DNA of 64,000 nucleotides from Cellulomonas flavigena DSM 20109 (lineage in GTDB: Bacteria; Actinomycetota; Actinomycetes; Actinomycetales; Cellulomonadaceae), in contig NC_014151.1 in assembly GCF_000092865.1 (NCBI RefSeq), positions 3,596,001-3,660,000 of the forward strand, written 5' to 3'. The translations under genes were made by a program, and so were the position numbers. This document shows positions 1 through 6,587 of the stretch, piece by piece (the first letter of the stretch is position 1; each line of letters begins with the position of its first letter). The notes under the pieces are model-generated. The model saw only the letters and a program-made list of their open reading frames with translations. It made no database searches and was not told the DNA's origin.

Positions 1-162
1 GGCGGGCGCCTGCCCGTCGACGATGCCGTGGAACGTGTCGGCGAGCATGGTGCGCAGCGCGAACGTGCCGGCGACGAACGCGACGCCGAGCGCCACGGCC
101 AGGATCGACAACGCGAAGCGCACCGCGTGCGCGCGCACGCTGCGCAGGGTGACGCGCAGCAT
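1..162 (-). CDS. FtsX-like ABC transporter permease, N-terminal part only
   Basis: The first 54 residues of a permease read leftward out of the window. They show a basic start (MLRVTLRSVRAHAVRF) followed by one hydrophobic helix (ALSILAVALGVAFVAGTFAL) and then an extracytoplasmic stretch, which is the usual opening of MacB/FtsX-type permeases. The ATG overlaps the TGA of the upstream ATPase gene in an ATGA arrangement, so the two are translationally coupled. With that ATPase it should form an ABC exporter or a lipoprotein/peptide-release complex in the membrane. The substrate cannot be told from this fragment. The call rests on the N-terminus and the neighbour. Confidence 0.82.
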   Translation of the reverse strand, partial: MLRVTLRSVRAHAVRFALSILAVALGVAFVAGTFALRTMLADTFHGIVDGQAPA

Positions 163-947
163 CAGCGGGCCTCGGCGGCTGCGGTGGCCTGCGCGCGGCG
201 GGTCAGCGCGCCGAGGCGCTCGAGCACGGCGTCGGACGTCGGCTCGGCGAGCTCGTCGACGATCCGCCCGTCGGCGAGGAACAGGACGCGGTCGGCGTAG
301 GACGCGGCGGTCGGGTCGTGCGTCACCATGACGACCGACTGCCCGAGCTCGTCGACGCTGCGCCGCAGGAACGACAGCACCTCGTGCGCGGACGACGAGT
401 CGAGGTTGCCCGTCGGCTCGTCGGCGAACACCACGGCGGGGCGCGTGACGAGCGCGCGGGCGCACGCGACGCGCTGCTGCTGCCCACCGGACAGCTCACC
501 GGGCTTGTGGTGCAGCCGGTCCCGCAGGCCGACGGCCTCGACGACGGCGTCGAGGTGCGCGCGGTCGACGGGCCGGCGCGCGATGTCGAACGGCAGCGTG
601 ATGTTCTCCAGGGCGGTGAGCGTCGGCACCAGGTTGAACGCCTGGAAGACGAACCCGATGCGGTCGCGGCGCAGGCGTGTCAGCCGCCGCTCCGACATGG
701 CCGAGACCTCCTCGCCGTCGACCACGACGGTGCCCGACGTGGGGCGGTCGAGCCCCGCCAGGCAGTGCATGAGCGTCGACTTGCCGGACCCGGACGGGCC
801 CATGGTCGCGGTGAGGCGCCCGCGCTCGACGTCGAGGTCGACCCCCGCGAGCGCGTGGACGGCCGTCGGGCCGGCGCCGTAGGTGCGCACGAGCCCGCGT
901 GCGGTGGCGATCGGGGTGGCGGCGCGGGGGGTCTCGGTGAGGGTCAC
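162..947 (-). CDS. ABC transporter ATP-binding protein (MacB/LolD type)
   Basis: This is the ATPase that powers the coupled FtsX-like permease. Using the GTG at 947 the protein has 261 residues. It carries Walker A GPSGSGKST (50-58), Q-loop Gln102, signature LSGGQ (152-156), Walker B VVFADE (172-177), D-loop NLDSS and switch His210. The motif order and the sequence VFADEPTGNLDS are typical of the MacB/LolD/FtsE group that pairs with FtsX-like permeases. An in-frame extension upstream to 1205 is proline- and arginine-rich with no family similarity, so I reject it. No regulator lies next to it. Substrate unknown. Confidence 0.95.
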   Translation of the reverse strand: MTLTETPRAATPIATARGLVRTYGAGPTAVHALAGVDLDVERGRLTATMGPSGSGKSTLMHCLAGLDRPTSGTVVVDGEEVSAMSERRLTRLRRDRIGFVFQAFNLVPTLTALENITLPFDIARRPVDRAHLDAVVEAVGLRDRLHHKPGELSGGQQQRVACARALVTRPAVVFADEPTGNLDSSSAHEVLSFLRRSVDELGQSVVMVTHDPTAASYADRVLFLADGRIVDELAEPTSDAVLERLGALTRRAQATAAAEAR

Positions 948-1234
948 GAGGTAGATCGTCCCGCCCCCGGGGCCGGTGCGACATCCGGACGCGCCCGGAG
1001 GGGGACCCTGACCGCGCGGCCGGGGCGGGTCAGGGTGCCGCCCGGACGCGAACGTCCTGCTCAGCGGCTCGGCGCGCGGGCGGACGTCCTCGGCGGCCAC
1101 CCGACCCCCCGGGGGTCGGACGTCGCGCGTCCCGGGACGGACCGGGGCCCGCCCCGGATGCGGGGGCGGGCCCGGCGGGCCAGGCTCGTCCTCGACGGGC
1201 CGCACCGGCGGCCACCGGCACCGAGAGGTCTCTC

Positions 1235-1369
1235 ATGCACGCGCTCCGCCGCACCGCGCACGTCGTCGGCGCCGTCGTCCTCGGGGCGGGCCTCGCGTTC
1301 GCGGCGCAGCCCGCGCTGCTGACCGACCTCGCCCGGCCCGTCGTCGCCGCGATGCTGGGGGCCGGCTGA
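1235..1369 (+). CDS. possible 44-aa secreted or membrane mini-protein
   Basis: An ATG preceded by GAGAGG opens a 44-codon frame. It reads MHALRRTAHVVG, then a hydrophobic alanine/valine-rich stretch, then AQPALLTDLARPVVAAMLGAG. The N-terminal part could be a signal peptide or single membrane helix. It lies alone between the ABC transporter start and the YciO-like gene, so about 465 bp would otherwise be empty. I do not recognise a family. In DNA this GC-rich short frames arise by chance, so the call depends on the plausible ribosome site and composition only. Confidence 0.33.
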   Translation: MHALRRTAHVVGAVVLGAGLAFAAQPALLTDLARPVVAAMLGAG

Positions 1370-1412
1370 CGCACGAGGTGAGCGCCCGCGGGCCCACCCC
1401 TAGGCTGACGTC

Positions 1413-2030
1413 ATGGCCCGGTACTTCGACGTCCACCCGACGGACCCGCAGCCGCGCTCGATCGCGCAGGTCGTCGCCATGCTGCGCGACGACGCGGTGA
1501 TCGCCTACCCGACGGACTCCATGTACGCGCTGGGCACGCGGCTGGGCAACCACGACGGGGCCGAGCGGATCCGCCGCATCCGGAACCTCGACGACCGGCA
1601 CCACTTCACGCTCGTGTGCTGCGACTTCGCGCAGCTCGGGCAGCTCGTGCACCTCGACAACAGCGCGTTCCGGGCCATCAAGTCCGCCACTCCCGGGCCG
1701 TACACGTTCATCCTGCCCGCGACGCCCGAGGTGCCGCGGCGCCTCGCGCACCCGAAGAAGCGCTCGGTGGGTGTGCGGATCCCCGACGACCCGGTCGCGC
1801 TGGCGATCCTGCGCGAGCTCGGCGAGCCGCTCGTCTCGTCGTCGCTGCTCGTGCCGGGGCACGACTGGCCGATGAGCGAGGGCTGGCAGATCAAGGAGGA
1901 GCTCGACGACGTGCTCGACGCGGTCGTCGACGCCGGCGACCGCGGCAGCGAGCCCACGACCGTCGTGGACTGGACGGACGGCGCGCCGGAGGTCGTGCGC
2001 GAGGGCGCGGGCGACCCGTTGCGGTTCTGA
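1413..2030 (+). CDS. L-threonylcarbamoyladenylate synthase-like protein (YciO/Sua5/YrdC family)
   Basis: The 205-aa protein has the YrdC fold signatures: PTDSMYALG at 33-41, the basic stretch KKRSVGVRIPD near 115-125, and the serine-rich VSSSL at 141-145. Family members condense threonine, bicarbonate and ATP to threonylcarbamoyl-AMP for tRNA t6A synthesis. The short length and the opening MARYFDVHP with PQPR fit the YciO subgroup, whose exact role is less settled than that of TsaC. No C-terminal Sua5 extension is present. It ends 10 bp before the uracil-DNA glycosylase gene on the same strand, so the two may be co-transcribed. Confidence 0.92.
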   Translation: MARYFDVHPTDPQPRSIAQVVAMLRDDAVIAYPTDSMYALGTRLGNHDGAERIRRIRNLDDRHHFTLVCCDFAQLGQLVHLDNSAFRAIKSATPGPYTFILPATPEVPRRLAHPKKRSVGVRIPDDPVALAILRELGEPLVSSSLLVPGHDWPMSEGWQIKEELDDVLDAVVDAGDRGSEPTTVVDWTDGAPEVVREGAGDPLRF

Positions 2031-2040
2031 CGGGCGCGCC

Positions 2041-2886
2041 GTGGCCGACGGGGGCGTGGCCGGGACGCGCGGCGTGAGCCCCACGCCGGAACGTCCCGCC
2101 GGTCCACCCCCGGCAGACGCGCGGCCCGCGCCGTCCTCCCCCGCGGACGTCGTCGCCGCGGCGGCCGCCGCGCCGGACCTGGCGGCCCTCGCGGACGTCG
2201 TCACCACGTGCCGTGCCTGCCCGCGCCTCGTCGCGTGGCGCCGGGCGACCGCCGCCGACCCGCCGGCGCGGTACCGCGGGCAGACGTACTGGGCGCGACC
2301 CGTTCCCGGGTTCGGCGACGAGCACGCCGGGATCGCGCTGGTCGGCCTCGCGCCCGCCGCGGACGGCGGCAACCGCACGGGGCGGATGTTCACGGGCGAC
2401 CGGTCCGGGGACTTCCTCGTCGCCGCGCTGCACCGCGCGGGGCTGGCGTCGCAGCCCACGTCGGAGGACCGTGACGACGGACTGGTGCTCACCGGGGTGC
2501 GGATGACCGCACCGGTGCGGTGCGCGCCGCCCGCGAACGCCCCCACGCCCGCCGAGCGCCGCACGTGCGGGCCGTGGCTCGCCCGGGAGCTCGCGCTCGT
2601 CGACCCGCGGGTGGTGGTCGTGCTGGGCGGGTTCGGCTGGCGGGCGCTGCTCACCACGCTGGACGAGCAGGGCTGGGGCGTGCCGCGCCCGCGGCCCGCG
2701 TTCGGGCACGGCGTCGAGCTGACGCTGCGGCGCGGCGACGCGAGCCTGGTGCTGCTCGGTTGCTTCCACGTCAGCCCGCACAACACGTTCACCGGACGTC
2801 TCACACCGCAGATGCTCGACGCGGTGCTCGAGCGCGCGAAGGCCCTGGGCGGCGGTCAGCCCAGCAGCTCCGCGGCGACCACGTAG
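2041..2886 (+). CDS. uracil-DNA glycosylase, family 5 (UdgB type)
   Basis: This base-excision repair enzyme removes uracil and other deaminated bases. The 281-aa frame starts with GTG 10 bp after the preceding gene. Four cysteines, C57 and C60 (CRAC), C161 and C176, fit a [4Fe-4S] cluster. Motif 1 is GLAPAADGGNRTGRMF (102-117), which lacks the catalytic aspartate of family 4 and is the family 5 form. Motif 3 is HVSPHN (243-248). The first 45 residues are proline/alanine-rich and probably disordered. Its last 31 bp overlap the convergent CPBP protease gene. Confidence 0.9.
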   Translation: MADGGVAGTRGVSPTPERPAGPPPADARPAPSSPADVVAAAAAAPDLAALADVVTTCRACPRLVAWRRATAADPPARYRGQTYWARPVPGFGDEHAGIALVGLAPAADGGNRTGRMFTGDRSGDFLVAALHRAGLASQPTSEDRDDGLVLTGVRMTAPVRCAPPANAPTPAERRTCGPWLARELALVDPRVVVVLGGFGWRALLTTLDEQGWGVPRPRPAFGHGVELTLRRGDASLVLLGCFHVSPHNTFTGRLTPQMLDAVLERAKALGGGQPSSSAATT

Positions 2887-3767
2887 CCGTTCGCCAGCAC
2901 GTGCAGCGCGACCGTCAGCCACGCGTTGCGGTACCGGGACCACAGGAATGCCGCGACGAGCCCGAACCCGAGGCCCTGCAGGACGACGGCCCCGGCGACC
3001 TCGACGAGCAGCCCCTGCCCGTGCCGTGACCCGACGTGCAGGGCCGCGAAGGCGAGCGTCGCGACGGCGATCCCGCCCCAGCGGCCCAGCAGCGCCTCGA
3101 GCCGCGTCTGGAGCCACACCCGGTACAGCAGCTCCTCGCCGACCCCGGCGGTGAGGGCGGTCGCGACGCCGGCCGCGAGCAGCAGGTCGGCCGGGTACGC
3201 GGAGTAGTCGCCGTGCTGCAGCCACGGCGCGGCCTGGGCGAGCAGCGTCCAGACGAGGACGACGACGGCCGGCGCCCACCAGCGCCAGGCGACGCGCGGT
3301 CGGTCGGCCGTCAGGGAGCCGCGCGTCGCCAGGACCGCGACCCCGGGCACGAGCACGAGCACCGCGACCTTCACGAGGTGGTACTCGGCCCGGGCCCCCA
3401 CGCCCGTCGAGGCGACGACCAGCGGGAACACGGCAGCAGCGCCGAGCATCACGGCCACGGCCGCCAGGACGCGGCGACGGTCGGCGACGCGCGGCGCCGG
3501 GAGGTCCGCCCGCGGCGGGAGCACGCCGACGAGCGCGAGCGCGACGGCCGTCGGCAGCAGCAGGTGCCAGGACGGCACGAGCGGGGAACCGGGGTCCGCG
3601 GAGCGCGCCAGACCGTCGGGGGCGAGGACGAGCAGGACGGTGAGGGACGCGGCGGCGGTCACGGCCCCGCCGACGGCCGCGGCACGGCCGGCACGCGGTG
3701 CGACGGGACACGGGCCGTCGGGCGGGCCGGTCGGGCCGGTCGGGCCGGTGACGGGTGTCGAGGTCAT
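2856..3767 (-). CDS. CPBP-family intramembrane metalloprotease
   Basis: From the ATG at 3767 the protein has 303 residues: a glycine/proline-rich cytoplasmic start of about 30 residues, then roughly eight hydrophobic segments. The CPBP (Abi/Rce1-like) catalytic motifs are in order: EELLYR at 211-216, FAALHVG with His244, and LHVLANGY with His289. In eukaryotes this family processes prenylated proteins; in bacteria members act in bacteriocin self-immunity or unknown proteolysis. No bacteriocin gene is adjacent. A longer frame to 4223 runs into arginine/proline-rich shadow sequence. The 3' end overlaps the convergent glycosylase gene by 31 bp. Confidence 0.9.
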   Translation of the reverse strand: MTSTPVTGPTGPTGPPDGPCPVAPRAGRAAAVGGAVTAAASLTVLLVLAPDGLARSADPGSPLVPSWHLLLPTAVALALVGVLPPRADLPAPRVADRRRVLAAVAVMLGAAAVFPLVVASTGVGARAEYHLVKVAVLVLVPGVAVLATRGSLTADRPRVAWRWWAPAVVVLVWTLLAQAAPWLQHGDYSAYPADLLLAAGVATALTAGVGEELLYRVWLQTRLEALLGRWGGIAVATLAFAALHVGSRHGQGLLVEVAGAVVLQGLGFGLVAAFLWSRYRNAWLTVALHVLANGYVVAAELLG

Positions 3768-3827
3768 GTCGCGACGTTCCCAGCAGCGGCCCTCGCGGCG
3801 CGTCGTCCGACCCGACGACGTCCCGCG

Positions 3828-3855
3828 GACGTCTCGTCCGGACGGACGAGACGTC
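3828..3855. promoter_or_regulatory. perfect 12-bp inverted repeat in a divergent promoter region
   Basis: GACGTCTCGTCC at 3828-3839 and GGACGAGACGTC at 3844-3855 are exact complements separated by 4 bp. The repeat lies between the starts of the CPBP protease (3767, leftward) and the small membrane protein (3935, rightward). This placement suits an operator for a dimeric regulator of both genes. A hairpin in the 5' leader is the alternative. No regulator gene lies next to it. Confidence 0.35.
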
Positions 3856-3934
3856 GGGACACAACCTTTTCGTCCCCTCGGACGTCTTCTCCCATGAGGG
3901 CACCTGCACGCGCGGGTGCGACGGAGGGGGTGCC

Positions 3935-4234
3935 GTGGCGGACCGACCGGCCGAGCACCGTCCTGCCGCGAGCGCGCGCACACCTGCCGGGTGGCCGGCC
4001 GTCGCGGCCCTCCTCGGGCTCGTCGTCGCAGCGACGACGCTCGTGGGGCTCTCGACGCAGGCGTGGGGCAGCGCGGAAGGGCTGGCCCCGCGCGCGTGGT
4101 GGGAGCGTGTGGTGGACGACGGCTGGCCCCGTGGGGGCTGGCCCGGCGCCGGGTGGCCGGGTGACGGGCGGGCGGGCTCCCCACCGTCCCCCGGCCACCC
4201 GGGGTACGCCGACGGGCCGTCACGGGCGGGCTGA
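3935..4234 (+). CDS. small single-pass membrane protein, unknown function
   Basis: The GTG at 3935 follows GGAGGGGGTGCC, a strong ribosome site, and gives 99 residues. A hydrophilic start is followed by one membrane segment (VAALLGLVVAATTLVGLS, about 22-42), then a tryptophan/glycine-rich tail with short repeats of the form GGWPGAGWPGDG. I recognise no family. It diverges from the CPBP protease across a 167-bp intergenic region that holds a 12-bp inverted repeat. Reading the same frame further upstream to 3755 would cross that promoter region and is less likely. Confidence 0.6.
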   Translation: MADRPAEHRPAASARTPAGWPAVAALLGLVVAATTLVGLSTQAWGSAEGLAPRAWWERVVDDGWPRGGWPGAGWPGDGRAGSPPSPGHPGYADGPSRAG

Positions 4235-4258
4235 CGACCGCGGCGCCGCGGCGCGGGG

Positions 4259-4909
4259 TCAGGCGGCCGCGACGGCCTCCTCGACGGGGGTGTCACCGGC
4301 GACGAGCTCCAGCTGCCGCCCGATCGTCGCCGGCTCCCGGAGGGCCGCAGCGACGACCGCCGCGACGTCGGCGCGCGTGACCTGTCCCCGCTCGACGTGC
4401 TCGGCCAGCGCGACGCGGCCCGTGCCCTCGTCGTCCGTCAGGCCACCGGGGCGCAGGATCGTCCACTCCAGGTCGGTGTCCCGCAGCGCGGAGTCGGCGT
4501 CACGCTTGGCGACGACGTACGCGGCCCACACGGCCGGCATGTCGTCGGTGATCGGCTCGTCGACGCCGATCGCCGACACCTGCACGAACCGCCGCACGCC
4601 TGCCAGGCGCGCACCCTCCTGGGACTTCAGCGAGCCCTCGAGGTCGACCGTGCGCTTGCGGTCCGCGCGTCCGTCGGGCCCGGCCCCGGCCGCGAACACC
4701 ACGGCGTCCGCTCCGCGCAGGACGGCCGCGAAGTCGTCCGCGTCGGACGCCTCGATGTCGAGCAGCGCGGGCTGCGCGCCGAGGGCCGCCAGCTCGTCGG
4801 CGTGCTCCGGCCGACGAACCAGCGGCACGACCTCGTCGCCGCGGGCGACCAGCAGCGGCGCCAGCAGGCGCGCGACCTTGCCGTGCCCGCCCACGACGAC
4901 GACCCGCAT
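4259..4909 (-). CDS. NAD(P)H-binding protein, atypical SDR (YwnB/NmrA-like)
   Basis: This 216-aa protein opens with a dinucleotide-binding Rossmann motif, VVVVGGHGKVARLL (3-16), with an NADP-type arginine pair RRP downstream. It continues with ADAVVFAAGAG, VSAIG and TILRPGGL, the usual landmarks of atypical short-chain dehydrogenases that use a flavin reductase or NAD(P)H-binding fold. Family members are linked to oxidative-stress responses, but no substrate can be named. Its ATG overlaps the stop of the upstream SDR by one base (TGATG), so the two are probably coupled. Confidence 0.9.
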   Translation of the reverse strand: MRVVVVGGHGKVARLLAPLLVARGDEVVPLVRRPEHADELAALGAQPALLDIEASDADDFAAVLRGADAVVFAAGAGPDGRADRKRTVDLEGSLKSQEGARLAGVRRFVQVSAIGVDEPITDDMPAVWAAYVVAKRDADSALRDTDLEWTILRPGGLTDDEGTGRVALAEHVERGQVTRADVAAVVAAALREPATIGRQLELVAGDTPVEEAVAAA

Positions 4910-5835
4910 CAGGACCGCCCGCCCGTCACCATGATCCGGTCGCCCGTGACGTACGACGACTCCTGCGACGCGAGGAACACGTACGCCGGCGCGAGCTCGG
5001 CGGGCTGCCCGGCGCGCCCCAGCGGGGTGTCGGCGCCGAACTGCTCGACCTTCTCGGCGTTCATCGTCGCGGGGATCAGCGGCGTCCAGATCGGGCCCGG
5101 GCACACCGCGTTGACGCGGATGCCGTCCGCGGCGAGCTGCTGGGCCAGGCCCTTGCTGAAGTTGTAGATCGCGGCCTTCGTGGACGCGTAGTCGAGCAGC
5201 GGCGGGCTGGGGTGGAACGCCTGGATGGACGAGGTGTTGATGATCGACGCGCCCTTGTCCAGATGGGGCAGCGCGGCCTGGGTGATCCAGAACATCGCGT
5301 AGACGTTGGTCTTCAGCACGCGGTCGAGCTGCTCGGTGGTGATGTCCGCGAGCCCGCCGGACTGCGCCATCTGGTACGCGGCGTTGTTGACCAGCACGTC
5401 GAGCCCGCCGAACGCCTCGACGACCCTGCCGGGCAGCGAGCGCGCGAGCTCCTCGTCGCGGATGTCGCCCGGCAGCGCGAGACCGCGCCGGCCGGCCTTC
5501 TCGACCCACGCGAGCGTCTCGCGCGCGTCGTCCTCCTCCTCGGGCAGGTAGGAGATCGCGACGTCGGCGCCCTCGCGCGCGAACGCGATCGCCACGGCAC
5601 GGCCGATCCCGGAGTCGCCGCCCGTGATGAGCGCGCGGCGCCCCTCGAGGCGCCCGGAGCCGCGGTACGACTCCTCACCGTGGTCGGGCTGCTGGTCCAT
5701 GTCGTCGGTGTGCCCGGGGTGCGCGATCTGCTCGGCGGACTGCGTGTCCGGGTCCGGGTGCTGGGTCGTCGGGTCCTGGGGTGTCGTCTGGTCGGCCATA
5801 CGTTCCATCGTGCGGTCGCCGCCCCGGTCCGGCAT
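4909..5835 (-). CDS. SDR-family oxidoreductase (YghA/general stress type)
   Basis: This classical short-chain dehydrogenase has a hydrophilic N-terminal extension of about 60 residues (GHTDDMDQQPDHGEESYRGS), typical of the YghA/YdaD-like stress group. The cofactor motif TGGDSGIG is at 71-78, VNNAAY near 149-154, the catalytic Ser in NTSS, and Y216xxxK220 (YASTK). PGPIWTPLIP follows, as expected for substrate-loop binding. I chose the ATG at 5835 because GGGAGG lies 9 bases upstream; ATGs at 5808 and 5799 are alternatives. It is followed by the coupled NAD(P)-binding gene. The two probably serve redox or osmotic stress, which is inferred. Confidence 0.92.
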   Translation of the reverse strand: MPDRGGDRTMERMADQTTPQDPTTQHPDPDTQSAEQIAHPGHTDDMDQQPDHGEESYRGSGRLEGRRALITGGDSGIGRAVAIAFAREGADVAISYLPEEEDDARETLAWVEKAGRRGLALPGDIRDEELARSLPGRVVEAFGGLDVLVNNAAYQMAQSGGLADITTEQLDRVLKTNVYAMFWITQAALPHLDKGASIINTSSIQAFHPSPPLLDYASTKAAIYNFSKGLAQQLAADGIRVNAVCPGPIWTPLIPATMNAEKVEQFGADTPLGRAGQPAELAPAYVFLASQESSYVTGDRIMVTGGRS

Positions 5836-5863
5836 CCGCAACGCCTCCCGCCCGCCCTCTCGT

Positions 5864-5939
5864 CGCCGAGTGCGGGGGTACGCCGCCGAGTGCGGGGGAA
5901 ACGACCCCCGCACCCGGCGAGCTTCCCCCGCACTCGGCG
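5864..5939. repeat. four-arm extragenic palindromic repeat, copy 1
   Basis: Two direct copies of CGCCGAGTGCGGGGG (5864-5878 and 5884-5898) are followed by two inverted copies (5905-5919, 5925-5939). A second, slightly diverged element lies at 6473-6547. The structure can fold as nested hairpins and resembles a REP/BIME-type extragenic element. It begins about 28 bp upstream of the SDR start, and its right arm lies 24 bp beyond the stop of the CBS gene, for which it could act as a terminator. Confidence 0.7.
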
Positions 5940-5962
5940 AGGGGGTGGGTGGTCGGGGGTCG

Positions 5963-6379
5963 TCAGTTGTTGGCCGGGGCCTCGCTGATGTCCGCCAGGG
6001 CCGACGACGGGTCGAGCTCGGCCGCCAGGTCGCCGATGCTCAGGACGCCGACGGCCGCACCCCCCTCGACGACGGGCACGCGGCGGACCGCCTGCTCGCG
6101 CATGATGCGCACGACGTCGGCGACGTCGTCGTCGGGCCCGACCGTCAGCAGGTCGTCGGTGGCGAGCTGCCCGACCGGCGCGTCGAGGCCGATGCCCTCG
6201 GCCAGACCGCGGACCACCAGGTCCCGGTCGGTGACGATGCCGACCACGGTGCCCTCCTCGGCGACGACGAGCGAGCCGATGTCCTGCGTGGCCATCGTCT
6301 GCGCGACGGCGCGGAGCGTGTCGGTGACCTCGACCACCGTCGGGTGAGGCGTCATGAGCTCGGAGACCGTGCGGGTCAT
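5963..6379 (-). CDS. CBS-domain protein (tandem CBS pair)
   Basis: The 138-aa protein is essentially two CBS motifs. The first opens with VSELMTPHPTVVEV and ends in GIVTDRDLVVR; the second runs from LLTVGPDDDV to GVLSIGDLAAEL. Stand-alone CBS pairs bind adenine nucleotides and act as energy or stress sensors, often in actinobacterial dormancy responses. The ATG at 6379 follows AGGAGGACCCC, a near-perfect ribosome site. The gene is bracketed by the two copies of the four-arm palindromic repeat, so it stands as a single-gene unit. Confidence 0.92.
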   Translation of the reverse strand: MTRTVSELMTPHPTVVEVTDTLRAVAQTMATQDIGSLVVAEEGTVVGIVTDRDLVVRGLAEGIGLDAPVGQLATDDLLTVGPDDDVADVVRIMREQAVRRVPVVEGGAAVGVLSIGDLAAELDPSSALADISEAPANN

Positions 6380-6472
6380 GGGGTCCTCCTGGTCCTGGGG
6401 CCGACGACGCGGGCGCGCCGCCACGACCACCGTCCGTCACCCGCCTCGGGTCCGCATCCCGAGGCGCGGCGA

Positions 6473-6547
6473 CGCCGGGTGCGGGGGTACGCCGCCGGGT
6501 GCGGGGGAGACGACCCCCACACCCGGCGAGCTTCCCCGCGCTCGGCG
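6473..6547. repeat. four-arm extragenic palindromic repeat, copy 2
   Basis: Two direct arms of CGCCGGGTGCGGGGG (6473-6487, 6493-6507) and two inverted arms (6514-6528, 6534-6547) repeat the layout of the element at 5864-5939. Changes are shared between arms: the GAG of copy 1 is GGG in three of four arms here. That pattern suggests gene conversion between arms. It sits between the CBS gene start and the start of the large nuclease/helicase gene. Confidence 0.68.
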
Positions 6548-6587
6548 CAGAGGCCGGGGTGTCGGTGCCGACCCGTAGCCTGCCGGT

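Noticed and set aside
3036-4934. A 632-codon plus-strand frame across the CPBP and NAD(P)-binding genes
   Set aside because: It lies antisense to two recognisable genes and across their promoters, and has no motif.
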